A DNA stretch of 7,273 nt from Methanothrix sp. (GCA_011391755.1 JAABPZ010000028.1:1-7273); one strand, 5' to 3'; numbered from the stretch's first letter, positions 1 to 6,570 are shown. The notes: generated by a model from the sequence alone, not told the origin. Made by a program: numbers and translations.

Positions 1-1424
1 CTCTGGCCGCACTTGAATTCGATCACATAGACCTTATCTGGGAAGGCCATGACCATGTCGATCCTGCCGCGGCTGGTAAGGACGCTGCTCTGCGCTGCTC
101 CGCCTGTGGCCGAGAGCGCCAGGTAGCAGATGGTGTGGTAGTAGCCCTCGTCGCGCCTGGTCTGGATGTCATAGGGGATGGAGGCGAATATGGCCTTCAG
201 AGTCTCGAAGAAAGCTTCCAGGTCTTCGTTCTGCAAGTGCCGGGACAGCCGCAGAACGTGGGAGCTGGCCTCTGGCTCCAGACCAACAATCGCCAGCAGC
301 AGCGCCTCGGTAAAGGCGGTTTTCACTTCTTGATTGGGGTAGTTCAATGTGAAGATATTGTCCTGCACGTCGGCGATGGTCAAATAGCCGGTCTGGAAGA
401 GCAGGGCTTCGGGCGACAGGCGATCCAACTCGAATGTGGAAAAGGCAGCCTGGCTGACCTGCAGTCCTTCGAGTTGGGGCGGAGAGTAGCGCTTTTCCTG
501 GAGAAGGTTGACCAGGAAGGCAGGCGTGCCCGTCTCGAACCAGTAGCTTCTAAATTCCATCTCCTTGAGGGCGCTCAGCGTCGAGAAGGGGTTGTAGACT
601 TTGAGCGGGCGGGTGGAGAACCGGTAGCCGTTGTAGTGCCGCGCAAGGGCTTTCACCACCTGGGCGGGCGTCTGGCCGAGCGCCTCAGCGAAGAATGCGA
701 TATGTTCCCTGAAACAGTCCTCCAGTTCCGGCTGGGTATAGCCGAGCAATGCAGCATACTGCGTGCTCTGCGAGATGTCCTGCAAGTTGTTCAGCGCAGA
801 GAATATCGAGACGCGGCTGAAGCGCGATACGCCCGTCAGCAGCACAAAGCGCAGCAGCGGCGAGACGGCGCTGCCTTTGAGCACGCCGTAAAAGGCGCGC
901 AGCACATCCTGGTTGGCGCGCGCAATCGCCAGACCTGCCTCGCCCTTGCCCAGGTGCTCCACAAGCGGCTTGTCGTATTCGTCGATCAGCACCACCACTG
1001 GCTGCTTGCTGCGGCGGTAGAGCGCCTCGATCAATTCACCAAATTGCTCGACTAACGAGGGGCTTTTCAGCGTCACCCCGGCGGCCTCTGCCGTCTGCTC
1101 CAGACGATAGGCCAGACCCTGCGAAAGATGTTCCGGCGTATCCAGTGCGATGCCGTTGAAATCCAGCACCACCACCGGATGCGCCTGCCACTCCCAGCGG
1201 CCAGGCATGTCGATCCACAGCCCTTCGAAGAGTTCGCGCCTGGCTTCGAAGAGGCACTTGAGGGTGGAGACCAGGAGCGACTTGCCGAAGCGTCGAGGGC
1301 GGGCCAGAAAGTAGTACATGCCTTCCGTCGCCAAATGATGGATCAACTCAGTCTTGTCAACGTAGACGAACCCTCGCGTCCGCATGACCTCGAACGACTG
1401 GACTCCGATGGATAGCTTTTTCAT
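1..1424 (-). CDS. AAA-ATPase-like / PD-(D/E)XK nuclease family protein, 3' end cut by window
   Basis: The reading frame is open from the ATG at 1424 to the window edge, giving 474 residues without a stop. The start is well placed: GGGAGGA (complement of 1431-1437) lies 6 bases upstream. The N-terminal AAA-ATPase-like domain (PF09820 type) has the family's modified Walker A, RPRRFGKS (residues 42-49), and Walker B VVVLIDEYDKPL (143-154). These are followed by LLTGVSRFS (195-203), HYNGYRF (263-269), YNPFSTL (277-283) and SYWFETGTPAFL (293-304). The C-terminal part (about 340 onward) is the PD-(D/E)XK nuclease-like domain (PF08011 type): LLFQTGYL (341-348), then the active-site pattern with D456 in GRID and E469-x-K471 in IEFK. 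Family members are roughly 510-550 residues, so perhaps 40-70 are missing. Their cellular role is not established; they occur in many copies in Bacteroidota and some methanogens, and a defence or mobile-DNA role is only inferred. G+C looks higher here (40 of 60 bases at 841-900) than in the neighbouring gene (25 of 60 at 3181-3240), compatible with transfer. The next gene upstream on the same strand ends 80 bases away. Confidence 0.92.
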   Translation of the reverse strand, partial: MKKLSIGVQSFEVMRTRGFVYVDKTELIHHLATEGMYYFLARPRRFGKSLLVSTLKCLFEARRELFEGLWIDMPGRWEWQAHPVVVLDFNGIALDTPEHLSQGLAYRLEQTAEAAGVTLKSPSLVEQFGELIEALYRRSKQPVVVLIDEYDKPLVEHLGKGEAGLAIARANQDVLRAFYGVLKGSAVSPLLRFVLLTGVSRFSRVSIFSALNNLQDISQSTQYAALLGYTQPELEDCFREHIAFFAEALGQTPAQVVKALARHYNGYRFSTRPLKVYNPFSTLSALKEMEFRSYWFETGTPAFLVNLLQEKRYSPPQLEGLQVSQAAFSTFELDRLSPEALLFQTGYLTIADVQDNIFTLNYPNQEVKTAFTEALLLAIVGLEPEASSHVLRLSRHLQNEDLEAFFETLKAIFASIPYDIQTRRDEGYYHTICYLALSATGGAAQSSVLTSRGRIDMVMAFPDKVYVIEFKCGQ

Positions 1425-1504
1425 GCGCGCTCCTCCCAAGCAGTTTGATTACTCAAGCGGATCGATGCGTCATATCACTTATGGTCTGATGAAGCAGATC
1501 TGAC
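1425..1504 (-). other. 80-base same-strand gap; ribosome binding site of the ATPase-like gene
   Basis: This gap lies between the stop of the large surface-protein gene (TAG, complement of 1505-1507) and the ATPase-like start at 1424. The only clear signal is the Shine-Dalgarno sequence GGGAGGA at 1431-1437, on the minus strand. I see no T-run that would end transcription of the upstream gene and no convincing TATA element, so read-through from upstream cannot be excluded. The two genes have no evident functional link. Confidence 0.5.
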
Positions 1505-2053
1505 CTATCTCTGTCCCGCATCCGAGAACTCGATATCCTTCTGGGTCTGGAAGGAGCCGGTGTACTTCTGATCTGCCTTGATCTTCTTGTAGAACTTGGC
1601 ATACTTGGTCTGGATGTTCCAGGTTCCATCGAAGGCCTGGTCCGTCTTGAAGGCCAGGGTATTGTTGGCAAAATTGTTGCTGCGAACGCTGGAGGTCTCG
1701 CTCTTGTCCACATGGCTTAAGTTGAACCTCTCCGTGACCGAGGCTCCCAAGCCCCCCTGGAAGTTAGGAGAGGCCAGTGTCTTATGGCCTTTGAGATTGC
1801 CGCCGGTAAAGACCAGATCCTTCTTCTCGGTGAAATTGTCTACCGATCCACTGCGATCAATGGTGCGCAGCGTCTCCAGGCTGATGGAGCCGTTGCCCAT
1901 TATCTTCTCATTGAACTGCATCGTCGATCCCTGGATGCTATCCTTGATGGTGACCTCGCCTCTGCCTTTTACGGATGTGGACTCAATGAAGAGCATGCCG
2001 TTTCTTCCGGAGGGGGCGACGATTGTCCTTTCCTTTGCGGAGTTGACTGTACT
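1505..2053 (-). other. C-terminal polar beta-rich region of the surface protein, unassigned
   Basis: Residues 960-1141 do not match the upstream Ig-like repeats. The region is rich in S, T, N, K and G, with alternating polar/hydrophobic short strands. It carries four sequons (N1013, N1032, N1070, N1089) and almost no long hydrophobic stretches. Marked segments are GNGSISLETLRTIDRSG (1012-1028), KKDLVFTGGNLKGHKTL (1036-1052) and a Lys/Tyr-rich end (about 1109-1124). It has the look of a repetitive beta-solenoid or a lineage-specific cell-surface domain. I do not recognise a characterised family. Confidence 0.5.
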
Positions 2054-4930
2054 CCAGTGGATCAAATACGGTCCGCCTTCCGCAGTGCTCGATCCACCCG
2101 TTACAAAGACAGAAAGAGGCATGTAGGTGCCCGCCCCCCGGCCGGGAATGGTGCCGCTCCAGTATCCGTCTTCCTGGCTGCCTGATTCCAGAGCTAGAGC
2201 GCAGTCATAGACCTGATCCACGCTTTGCATATCCTGCCTGGTGAGGGGCATCTCAGACAGGCCGTATTTCACCAATGCAGACTTTATTCCTTCCAAGCTT
2301 TGCAGGTGCACAGTCACCTTGATCGGCTCATTGGCGGCGGGCTGAGAAGGCAAGGCATTAACATCCAGAATGGTTATAGCTCCGTGCTCTGAGCCCTTCA
2401 CCCCCGCAATGGAAAGCTCGTAATTTTTTGATCCGGGCAGGCTATCTTTTCCCGCAGGAGAGAGCTCCTGAGTGGCTTGCGATTGGGTTTCATTCTCGAC
2501 TTGGGACCCACCCTCGCCTTGAGACTCGCTCTGGTCATCATCCAATCCCAGAAGCGTTTCCACATAGCGCAGCAGGTTGGCAATTTTGTCCAATACCACA
2601 TTGTTTTGCTTCGTTGCCGTGCGGTCCACATCGCTGGCCATCGTTCTCGATACCTCGGAGGCCGTCTCCTCCTGGGCAGGCAGATTGAAGGGCAGGCTGA
2701 AATTGCCGACGCTGATGTTGGCCGAAGCCATCGTCACGGCAGACGGCAGCAAAGGACTGCATGCGCGACTCTCAGGTTCATCTAAGACCTGACCGGGAGA
2801 ACGAAGAAGCTTCAGGCTCAGGCCAAAAGTGCCGCGCACGAGCTTCTTGTCCTGAGTAAAGCCTTCTGCAATTATGGTATCATCGATAGCTTCGCTCACC
2901 ATCTTTTCGGAAGCGACCGTCGTCTGGCGCTTGGGAGAAAGATATTCGATATTGCCCAGAGGCCCCAGCTTTTTGCTGATAACGAATATGCTGTAGATAG
3001 GGACACTTCCGGTGTTGGCCACGGTGCAGGTGAGAAGGCTCTTTTCTCCCGGTACAATGGCCGGCGGCGAAGAGCTGACGAATATTTTGAGTGCGGCAAC
3101 AACTGCTGCCACCTTGACGGCAGATCCGTCTGATAATGTCAGGCCGCGCGAGTCTTTTCCCCTGGCCTCAAATTGAATTGTGCAATTATCGAAGATCACG
3201 GTTTTAGAATTTATAACTCGAAACTCACCCGGCTGCATGCTGCCCAGGGATGACTGCGTGGAGCCGTTCAAAGTTAAAACAACGTCATCCAGGCGATCGT
3301 CTCCGGAATTAGTGATAAGGACACTGATCTCTGCCGCCTCACCAGGGCTTACCTCTATCTCAGAGGGCATGAGCTTCAAAGTGATGCCGGGCAAAACGGA
3401 CATTAAAAGCACGCCCGCTGTGCTGACTACCTCAAAACCGTTACCATCAAATCCCTTCGCAGTAACGTTTATCCAGGTGGTAGAGTTCTTGGTGTAAATG
3501 GCCGCCATCTTTACCGATTGGCCGGGAGCCAGTTCCTTGAGAATGCGCCTCTTCCCGTCCCCCTCTAAGGTAATATTTTGCAGGAATTCCTCTCCGCTGT
3601 TGCTCAAGATCCAGGTCACCTCGGCGGGCTCTCCTGGAGAAATCCCAACCTTCGAAGGGTCGCCCTGTATCAAGAGCGAGGAGTTTAGTACCCGAAGGCC
3701 GAACTTCTCAATGGCATAGACCTCTGCTCCTGCCTGATCATGGGCGATAACCGAAAAGGCGTCCTGCTGGCTCTCAAAGACCGTCACGTCCTTTTGCAGC
3801 ACCTGAAAATCGCCCGCCGGAAGCTCTGCTATCCTTCCGATCTCCCCCCAACTATCCCTGACAAGAATATCTGTGAGGTTTTCCGCCCCCTTATTTTCAA
3901 TGCGAATTTGCAGGGAAACCTTCTCGCCGCGGTGCAGTCGCGGGGGGGCAGTAACCATAAGCCGAAGGAAAGGAGAGATCTTCCAGATGTCGAAAGACGT
4001 ATTGTTAGTGTAGATCCTGCCCCTGGCATCCAACGCTCGCACGCCGGCCGATAGCCGGGTATTATTCTCAATATGCATGGCCCCCTCCAGGAAAAGCTCC
4101 TGGCCGGCAGGCAGATACTTTGTAGAGGCCACCTTTCCGGCGCAAGAGATCTGTATGTCGGACAGTTCCATAGCCCCCTGGTTTTTCGCCAGGCATCGGT
4201 AGCCTACGACCTCGCCAGCTATGCCTTCCGACTTATTGGCAGTAATGGTCAGTAGGAGTGCAGATGTGTCAGACTTCTCTTCCCCGAGGGGGTCAATGGA
4301 AGAAGGACCCGCTGCGTCGGTGCCTGCCGACCCGCCGGGCTTAGCGGCAGGGGCGGCTTTGGTGCTCAGCACCTCTTCCTCAGAAATGGGGCTTGTGATA
4401 TCCTCGCTTGCGTCCGCCGAGATATACTGGACGCGAGCCTGAACCCGTCCCTGGGAAGGATCAAGCGCAGACACTCGCAGTTCCTCCGGGGAGCCGCTGA
4501 CGGCCAGCACCTTCCTCTCGCCGCAAACAAGCTCAGATAGTATGCCTAAGCTCCTTCCCCCGCCCACAATCTGCACCTGATGCAACTCCAAGGAGCCGGT
4601 GTTCTCCAGGTAGACCTGAGACATTTCGGGCGACTGTTGGACGGTGGCCAAAAGAGATGCCCCATGGGAGGCGACATTCTGCAATGCATTGCTATTCATT
4701 TCATTGTCTGAATCGGGATGGTCGGGGATGGAAGGGGGGCTTGATTTCAATTCAAGACGGGATAGCAGTTCAGGAGAATATGATTGCGAAGAGTCGAGGA
4801 CATTTGGAAATATATAGAATAGGGATGGAACTAGAATAACTAAAAACATGGCTACGCCCAGGAGTGCCGGACTTACCTTATAGTCAAGCCTCCCCCGAGG
4901 TAGTCTACCCCTAAAGCTACCTCTACTCAT
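1505..4930 (-). CDS. Membrane-anchored surface protein with tandem CARDB/Ig-like repeats (1141 aa)
   Basis: This is probably an extracytoplasmic, glycosylated envelope or sheath-associated protein; the exact function is unknown. The ATG at 4930 is supported by GGGAG (complement of 4938-4942) 7 bases upstream. The next methionine (residue 28) lies inside the membrane segment, so it is a poor start. Residues 1-18 are strongly basic (R3, R7, R9, R12, R14, K18). They precede one hydrophobic segment at about 19-43, which suggests an uncleaved signal anchor with the C-terminus outside. After a disordered stretch comes a possible degenerate Ig-like unit (about 85-170) and a low-complexity linker (about 171-222). 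Five Ig-like repeats of about 97 residues follow (224-711), then an S/E/Q-rich linker with one amphipathic helix (about 776-798). The end consists of a beta domain (838-957) and a polar C-terminal region (960-1141). I count 18 N-x-S/T sequons from N232 to N1089, all beyond the anchor. No C-terminal anchor, enzyme motif or lipobox is visible. Alternatives are an S-layer-associated protein or an adhesin. It is transcribed divergently from the GntP-family permease. Confidence 0.9.
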   Translation of the reverse strand: MSRGSFRGRLPRGRLDYKVSPALLGVAMFLVILVPSLFYIFPNVLDSSQSYSPELLSRLELKSSPPSIPDHPDSDNEMNSNALQNVASHGASLLATVQQSPEMSQVYLENTGSLELHQVQIVGGGRSLGILSELVCGERKVLAVSGSPEELRVSALDPSQGRVQARVQYISADASEDITSPISEEEVLSTKAAPAAKPGGSAGTDAAGPSSIDPLGEEKSDTSALLLTITANKSEGIAGEVVGYRCLAKNQGAMELSDIQISCAGKVASTKYLPAGQELFLEGAMHIENNTRLSAGVRALDARGRIYTNNTSFDIWKISPFLRLMVTAPPRLHRGEKVSLQIRIENKGAENLTDILVRDSWGEIGRIAELPAGDFQVLQKDVTVFESQQDAFSVIAHDQAGAEVYAIEKFGLRVLNSSLLIQGDPSKVGISPGEPAEVTWILSNSGEEFLQNITLEGDGKRRILKELAPGQSVKMAAIYTKNSTTWINVTAKGFDGNGFEVVSTAGVLLMSVLPGITLKLMPSEIEVSPGEAAEISVLITNSGDDRLDDVVLTLNGSTQSSLGSMQPGEFRVINSKTVIFDNCTIQFEARGKDSRGLTLSDGSAVKVAAVVAALKIFVSSSPPAIVPGEKSLLTCTVANTGSVPIYSIFVISKKLGPLGNIEYLSPKRQTTVASEKMVSEAIDDTIIAEGFTQDKKLVRGTFGLSLKLLRSPGQVLDEPESRACSPLLPSAVTMASANISVGNFSLPFNLPAQEETASEVSRTMASDVDRTATKQNNVVLDKIANLLRYVETLLGLDDDQSESQGEGGSQVENETQSQATQELSPAGKDSLPGSKNYELSIAGVKGSEHGAITILDVNALPSQPAANEPIKVTVHLQSLEGIKSALVKYGLSEMPLTRQDMQSVDQVYDCALALESGSQEDGYWSGTIPGRGAGTYMPLSVFVTGGSSTAEGGPYLIHWSTVNSAKERTIVAPSGRNGMLFIESTSVKGRGEVTIKDSIQGSTMQFNEKIMGNGSISLETLRTIDRSGSVDNFTEKKDLVFTGGNLKGHKTLASPNFQGGLGASVTERFNLSHVDKSETSSVRSNNFANNTLAFKTDQAFDGTWNIQTKYAKFYKKIKADQKYTGSFQTQKDIEFSDAGQR
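2798..4261 (-). repeat. Five tandem Ig-like (CARDB/NEW3-type) protein repeats
   Basis: Within the surface protein five units align by eye: residues 224-318, 319-415, 416-514, 515-612 and 613-711. Each begins with a hydrophobic strand (LLLTITA, LRLMVTA, LLIQGDP, ITLKLMP, LKIFVSS). A glycine-rich turn follows, best seen as ISPGEPAEV, VSPGEAAEI and IVPGEKSLL. Next comes a strand ending in N-x-G (AKNQGA, IENKGA, LSNSGE, ITNSGD, VANTGS), then a 'LPAG/LAPG/MQPG' turn in the first four units. This is the usual pattern of archaeal extracellular CARDB-like beta-sandwich domains. The DNA repeats are far diverged, so the duplication is old. The last unit lacks the PAG turn and is the most divergent. Confidence 0.8.
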
Positions 4931-5132
4931 GCCACTACTCCCTTCCTTCCCCTGCCAAACTATCCCTTGCCAAGGATCGCCATTTTCACGATCTGGGCTG
5001 ATTTAAATTAGACTAAATCCCTTCTCTGCCTTTTTTTATATTTCTATCTATAAATGCGTTTCGGATGTTTAGGGGAAAAAGTCATCTCTGGCATAATTAT
5101 GGTTTTATAGCTAAGATGATATACTTGGCCGT
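4931..5132. promoter_or_regulatory. Divergent promoter region between surface protein and permease
   Basis: This AT-rich gap separates two divergent starts (4930 minus, 5133 plus). TATA-like candidates read on the minus strand toward 4930 are CATTTATAG (complement of 5048-5056), AAATATAAAA (complement of 5034-5043) and the near-symmetric ATTTAAAT (5001-5008). Any would leave a 5' leader of several tens of bases carrying the GGGAG ribosome binding site. The element at 5103-5110 faces the permease. I cannot tell from sequence which minus-strand box is used. No operator-like long palindrome was found. Confidence 0.5.
5101..5112 (+). promoter_or_regulatory. TATA-like box for a probably leaderless permease transcript
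   Basis: The TTTTATAG sequence at 5103-5110 is centred about 27 bases before the permease ATG at 5133. Archaeal TATA boxes sit about 25-27 bases before the transcription start, so transcription would begin at or within a few bases of the start codon. No Shine-Dalgarno sequence is visible directly before 5133, which fits a leaderless mRNA. Use of this box is inferred. Confidence 0.5.
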
Positions 5133-6347
5133 ATGGACCCGTTCCTTGCTTTTCTGGCCTCCGTAATTTTCGTCAGTTTGATCATACCAAGGATTGGTCC
5201 GTTCTTAAGTTTAATCGTCTCCTCTATCGTCTTTGGCCTCCTGGTGGGCATGAATGGAGAGTTGCTGGGATATATCTCCACGGGCCTATCCAGGATCTTT
5301 TCCTCCCTGGCCATAGTAGTATTCAGCGGTGCCCTGCTGGCGGAGTATCTGCGCAGCACACAGAGCCTGGAGCGAATCGTTGCCGACCTGGGGAGACTGG
5401 CCGGCAAAAGTTTGCTCGTCGGCGGAGCGGCCGGCTACCTCATCTCGCTGCCAGTGATGTGCAGCATCACCGCCTACATGATTTTGCAGCCCGTGGTAAG
5501 CGGCCTGGCCGGAAAAGAGAGCCAAAACGGCAAAAGGGCCCTTTTCATGACGGCATCCTGCTCCATAATCTCTTTCAATCTCATCTATGCCTCCCCGGTC
5601 ATGATCACCCTCTCCAAGGGCCTGGGGGCGCAGCCGTACGATCTGCTCATGCGCGGCATTCCCATCTCATTGGTTCTGTTCGCCCTGGCCTACATCCTTA
5701 TGAAGCATTTTTTCCCGGATATTGAGAAAGCGGAATCAAGAGTAATCAGAGCCCCTCCTAAAATAAGCCGGTCACGTGCCTGGGCTCCTCTGCTGGTACC
5801 AATAGCCCTGATCCTATTTGGCGGCCTGCATGAGAAGACGCGCCTTCTTGCCGATCCGGGCATGGCCCTGCTCCTGGGGGCTCTGCTCGGTTTGGCACTG
5901 GAGAGAGAGAAGATGCATGAGCTGATTCATGTGGCCGGTCGAAGATCAGGCGTGATATTGCTGGACCTATGCGGTGCGGGCGCTTTCGGCTATGTGGTGG
6001 CGCAAAGCGGCCTCTCTCAGGAGATCTTTCGCCTGGGTCATTTTCTGCCAGCTTTGCTCTTGCCCTTCCTGGTGTCTGCTGCTCTGCAGCTGGCTCAGGG
6101 GTCCAGGGTGGTGACGGCTACAGTTGCCGCAGAGATCCTGGCAGGCTATCCGCTCCCGGGAGTAACTTTAGCCCTGCTCATTGCATCAGGTGCGTTCATG
6201 CTCTCCTATGTCACCGATCCCTACTTCTGGCTCATCAAAAGCTCCACAGGAGCGAGTATGAAGGAAACGGTTATAGGATACACTTTGCCCCTCAGCCTGC
6301 TGGGCCTGGCAGCTTTCGCCCTGGCTGCGATATCGTCGATATTATGA
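5133..6347 (+). CDS. GntP-family (gluconate:H+ symporter-like) permease
   Basis: This is a 404-residue, very hydrophobic integral membrane protein with about 11-12 predicted membrane segments (roughly 3-21, 23-41, 52-72, 93-116, 138-160, 171-191, 216-232, 240-255, 271-291, 302-321, 341-359, 380-401). Family assignment rests on the GntP-like C-terminal signature. There is a GSRVVTATVAAEI segment (323-335) equivalent to the family's G-S-x-T-V region, then the loop SYVTDPYFWLIKSSTGASMKET (358-379), which corresponds to the family's SHVNDSGFWL...KET pattern. The half-helix pattern ISLPVMCSITAYMILQP (104-120) resembles the family's P-x-F motif region. GntP proteins usually have 440-450 residues, so this one is somewhat short, mainly in the central loop around 195-215. 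The family moves gluconate and related sugar acids or other organic anions with protons; the substrate here cannot be read from sequence. The start lacks a Shine-Dalgarno but has a TATA-like box 27 bases upstream. The gene is divergent from the surface-protein gene and convergent with the methyltransferase gene. Confidence 0.82.
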   Translation: MDPFLAFLASVIFVSLIIPRIGPFLSLIVSSIVFGLLVGMNGELLGYISTGLSRIFSSLAIVVFSGALLAEYLRSTQSLERIVADLGRLAGKSLLVGGAAGYLISLPVMCSITAYMILQPVVSGLAGKESQNGKRALFMTASCSIISFNLIYASPVMITLSKGLGAQPYDLLMRGIPISLVLFALAYILMKHFFPDIEKAESRVIRAPPKISRSRAWAPLLVPIALILFGGLHEKTRLLADPGMALLLGALLGLALEREKMHELIHVAGRRSGVILLDLCGAGAFGYVVAQSGLSQEIFRLGHFLPALLLPFLVSAALQLAQGSRVVTATVAAEILAGYPLPGVTLALLIASGAFMLSYVTDPYFWLIKSSTGASMKETVIGYTLPLSLLGLAAFALAAISSIL

Positions 6348-6381
6348 GAGGATAATGTGCCTTTGTGAACGGCAGATCGTT

Positions 6382-6452
6382 CTTCGCGGCTTCGCGCCTT
6401 CACGTGAAACCGGACCCGGTTGAATCTCAAGCGAAGGCGCGAAGCTGCGAAG
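6382..6452. repeat. Long inverted repeat / 20-bp stem-loop with nested hairpin
   Basis: The left arm at 6382-6401 (CTTCGCGGCTTCGCGCCTTC) pairs with the right arm at 6433-6452. The only departure is G6388 opposite T6446, which would be a G-U pair in RNA. The 31-base loop holds a second hairpin, AACCG/CGGTT, at 6408-6421. A perfect 10-base palindrome TTCACGTGAA (6399-6408) spans the end of the left arm and the loop. The arms also contain the internal repetition TTCGCGGC/TTCGCGCC. It could be a structure at the ends of the two convergent transcripts, or a copy of a dispersed palindromic (REP/MITE-like) element. No T-run follows the stem on the plus strand, so it is not a standard bacterial terminator. 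Confidence 0.85.
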
Positions 6453-6484
6453 TCAATTGTGTAAATAGGAGGGAGGCAAAAGTC

Positions 6485-6550
6485 ATGGGAGGGAAAGAAA
6501 TGAGTATTCGACCTTTGCCAATACACATGTACGTCAATCGCCGTATTTAA
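6485..6550 (+). CDS. Possible 21-residue small ORF or gene-start remnant
   Basis: An ATG at 6485 opens a 21-codon frame ending in TAA at 6548-6550, and the peptide is MGGKEMSIRPLPIHMYVNRR plus Ile. The notable point is the signals in front of it. AGGAGGGAGG (6467-6476) lies 8 bases before the first ATG. A second GGAGGG (6488-6493) lies 6 bases before an in-frame ATG at 6500. Both are stronger Shine-Dalgarno sequences than those of the large genes here. It could be a real microprotein, the surviving 5' end of a gene whose body has been lost, or a purine-rich stretch that only mimics initiation. No homology is recognised. Confidence 0.25.
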   Translation: MGGKEMSIRPLPIHMYVNRRI

Positions 6551-6570
6551 GGATTGCCGTATTCAGGATT
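6540..6570. repeat. Short imperfect tandem duplication over two stop codons
   Basis: GCCGTATTTAAGGATT (6540-6555) is followed directly by GCCGTATTCAGGATT (6556-6570). The two copies differ by one substitution and one base of length. The first copy contains the TAA of the small plus-strand ORF. The second contains the TGA of the minus-strand methyltransferase (complement of 6563-6565). It is probably a local slippage or duplication event at the gene end. Confidence 0.6.

Larger units (their letters stand above)
6348..6562. other. Structured 215-base gap between convergent genes
   Basis: The permease stop (6345-6347) and the methyltransferase stop (complement of 6563-6565) face each other across this gap. 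It contains a long inverted repeat, a possible tiny ORF with strong ribosome binding sites, and a short tandem duplication, each listed separately. No clear T-run terminator for the permease is visible. For the minus-strand gene, the complement of 6470-6500 is pyrimidine-rich but has only short T-runs. Confidence 0.7.

Noticed and set aside
135..1055. A 306-codon open frame on the plus strand
   Set aside because: It lies antisense to the ATPase/nuclease gene, whose motifs are unmistakable. The antisense product has no recognisable domain and low-complexity composition.
1596..2126. A 176-codon plus-strand frame, with other plus-strand frames through 4839
   Set aside because: All are antisense to the 1141-residue surface-protein gene, which has a start signal, anchor, repeats and sequons. 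None shows a family motif.
5031..5043. T-run (5031-5037) as a plus-strand archaeal terminator
   Set aside because: No plus-strand gene ends upstream of it. It lies in a divergent promoter gap and is better read as part of a TATA-like element.
6382..6452. Inverted repeat as a standard intrinsic terminator or a CRISPR repeat
   Set aside because: There is no T-run after the stem for a bacterial-type terminator, and there is only one copy with no spacer array.
6221..6526. A 101-codon minus-strand frame across the permease end and the gap
   Set aside because: It overlaps the conserved C-terminal part of the permease and runs through the inverted repeat, with no motif or ribosome binding site support.
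6365..6550. A 61-codon plus-strand frame starting before the stem-loop
   Set aside because: Its first 40 codons are the inverted repeat itself and lack a ribosome binding site. Only the last 21 codons have strong initiation signals and are listed separately.
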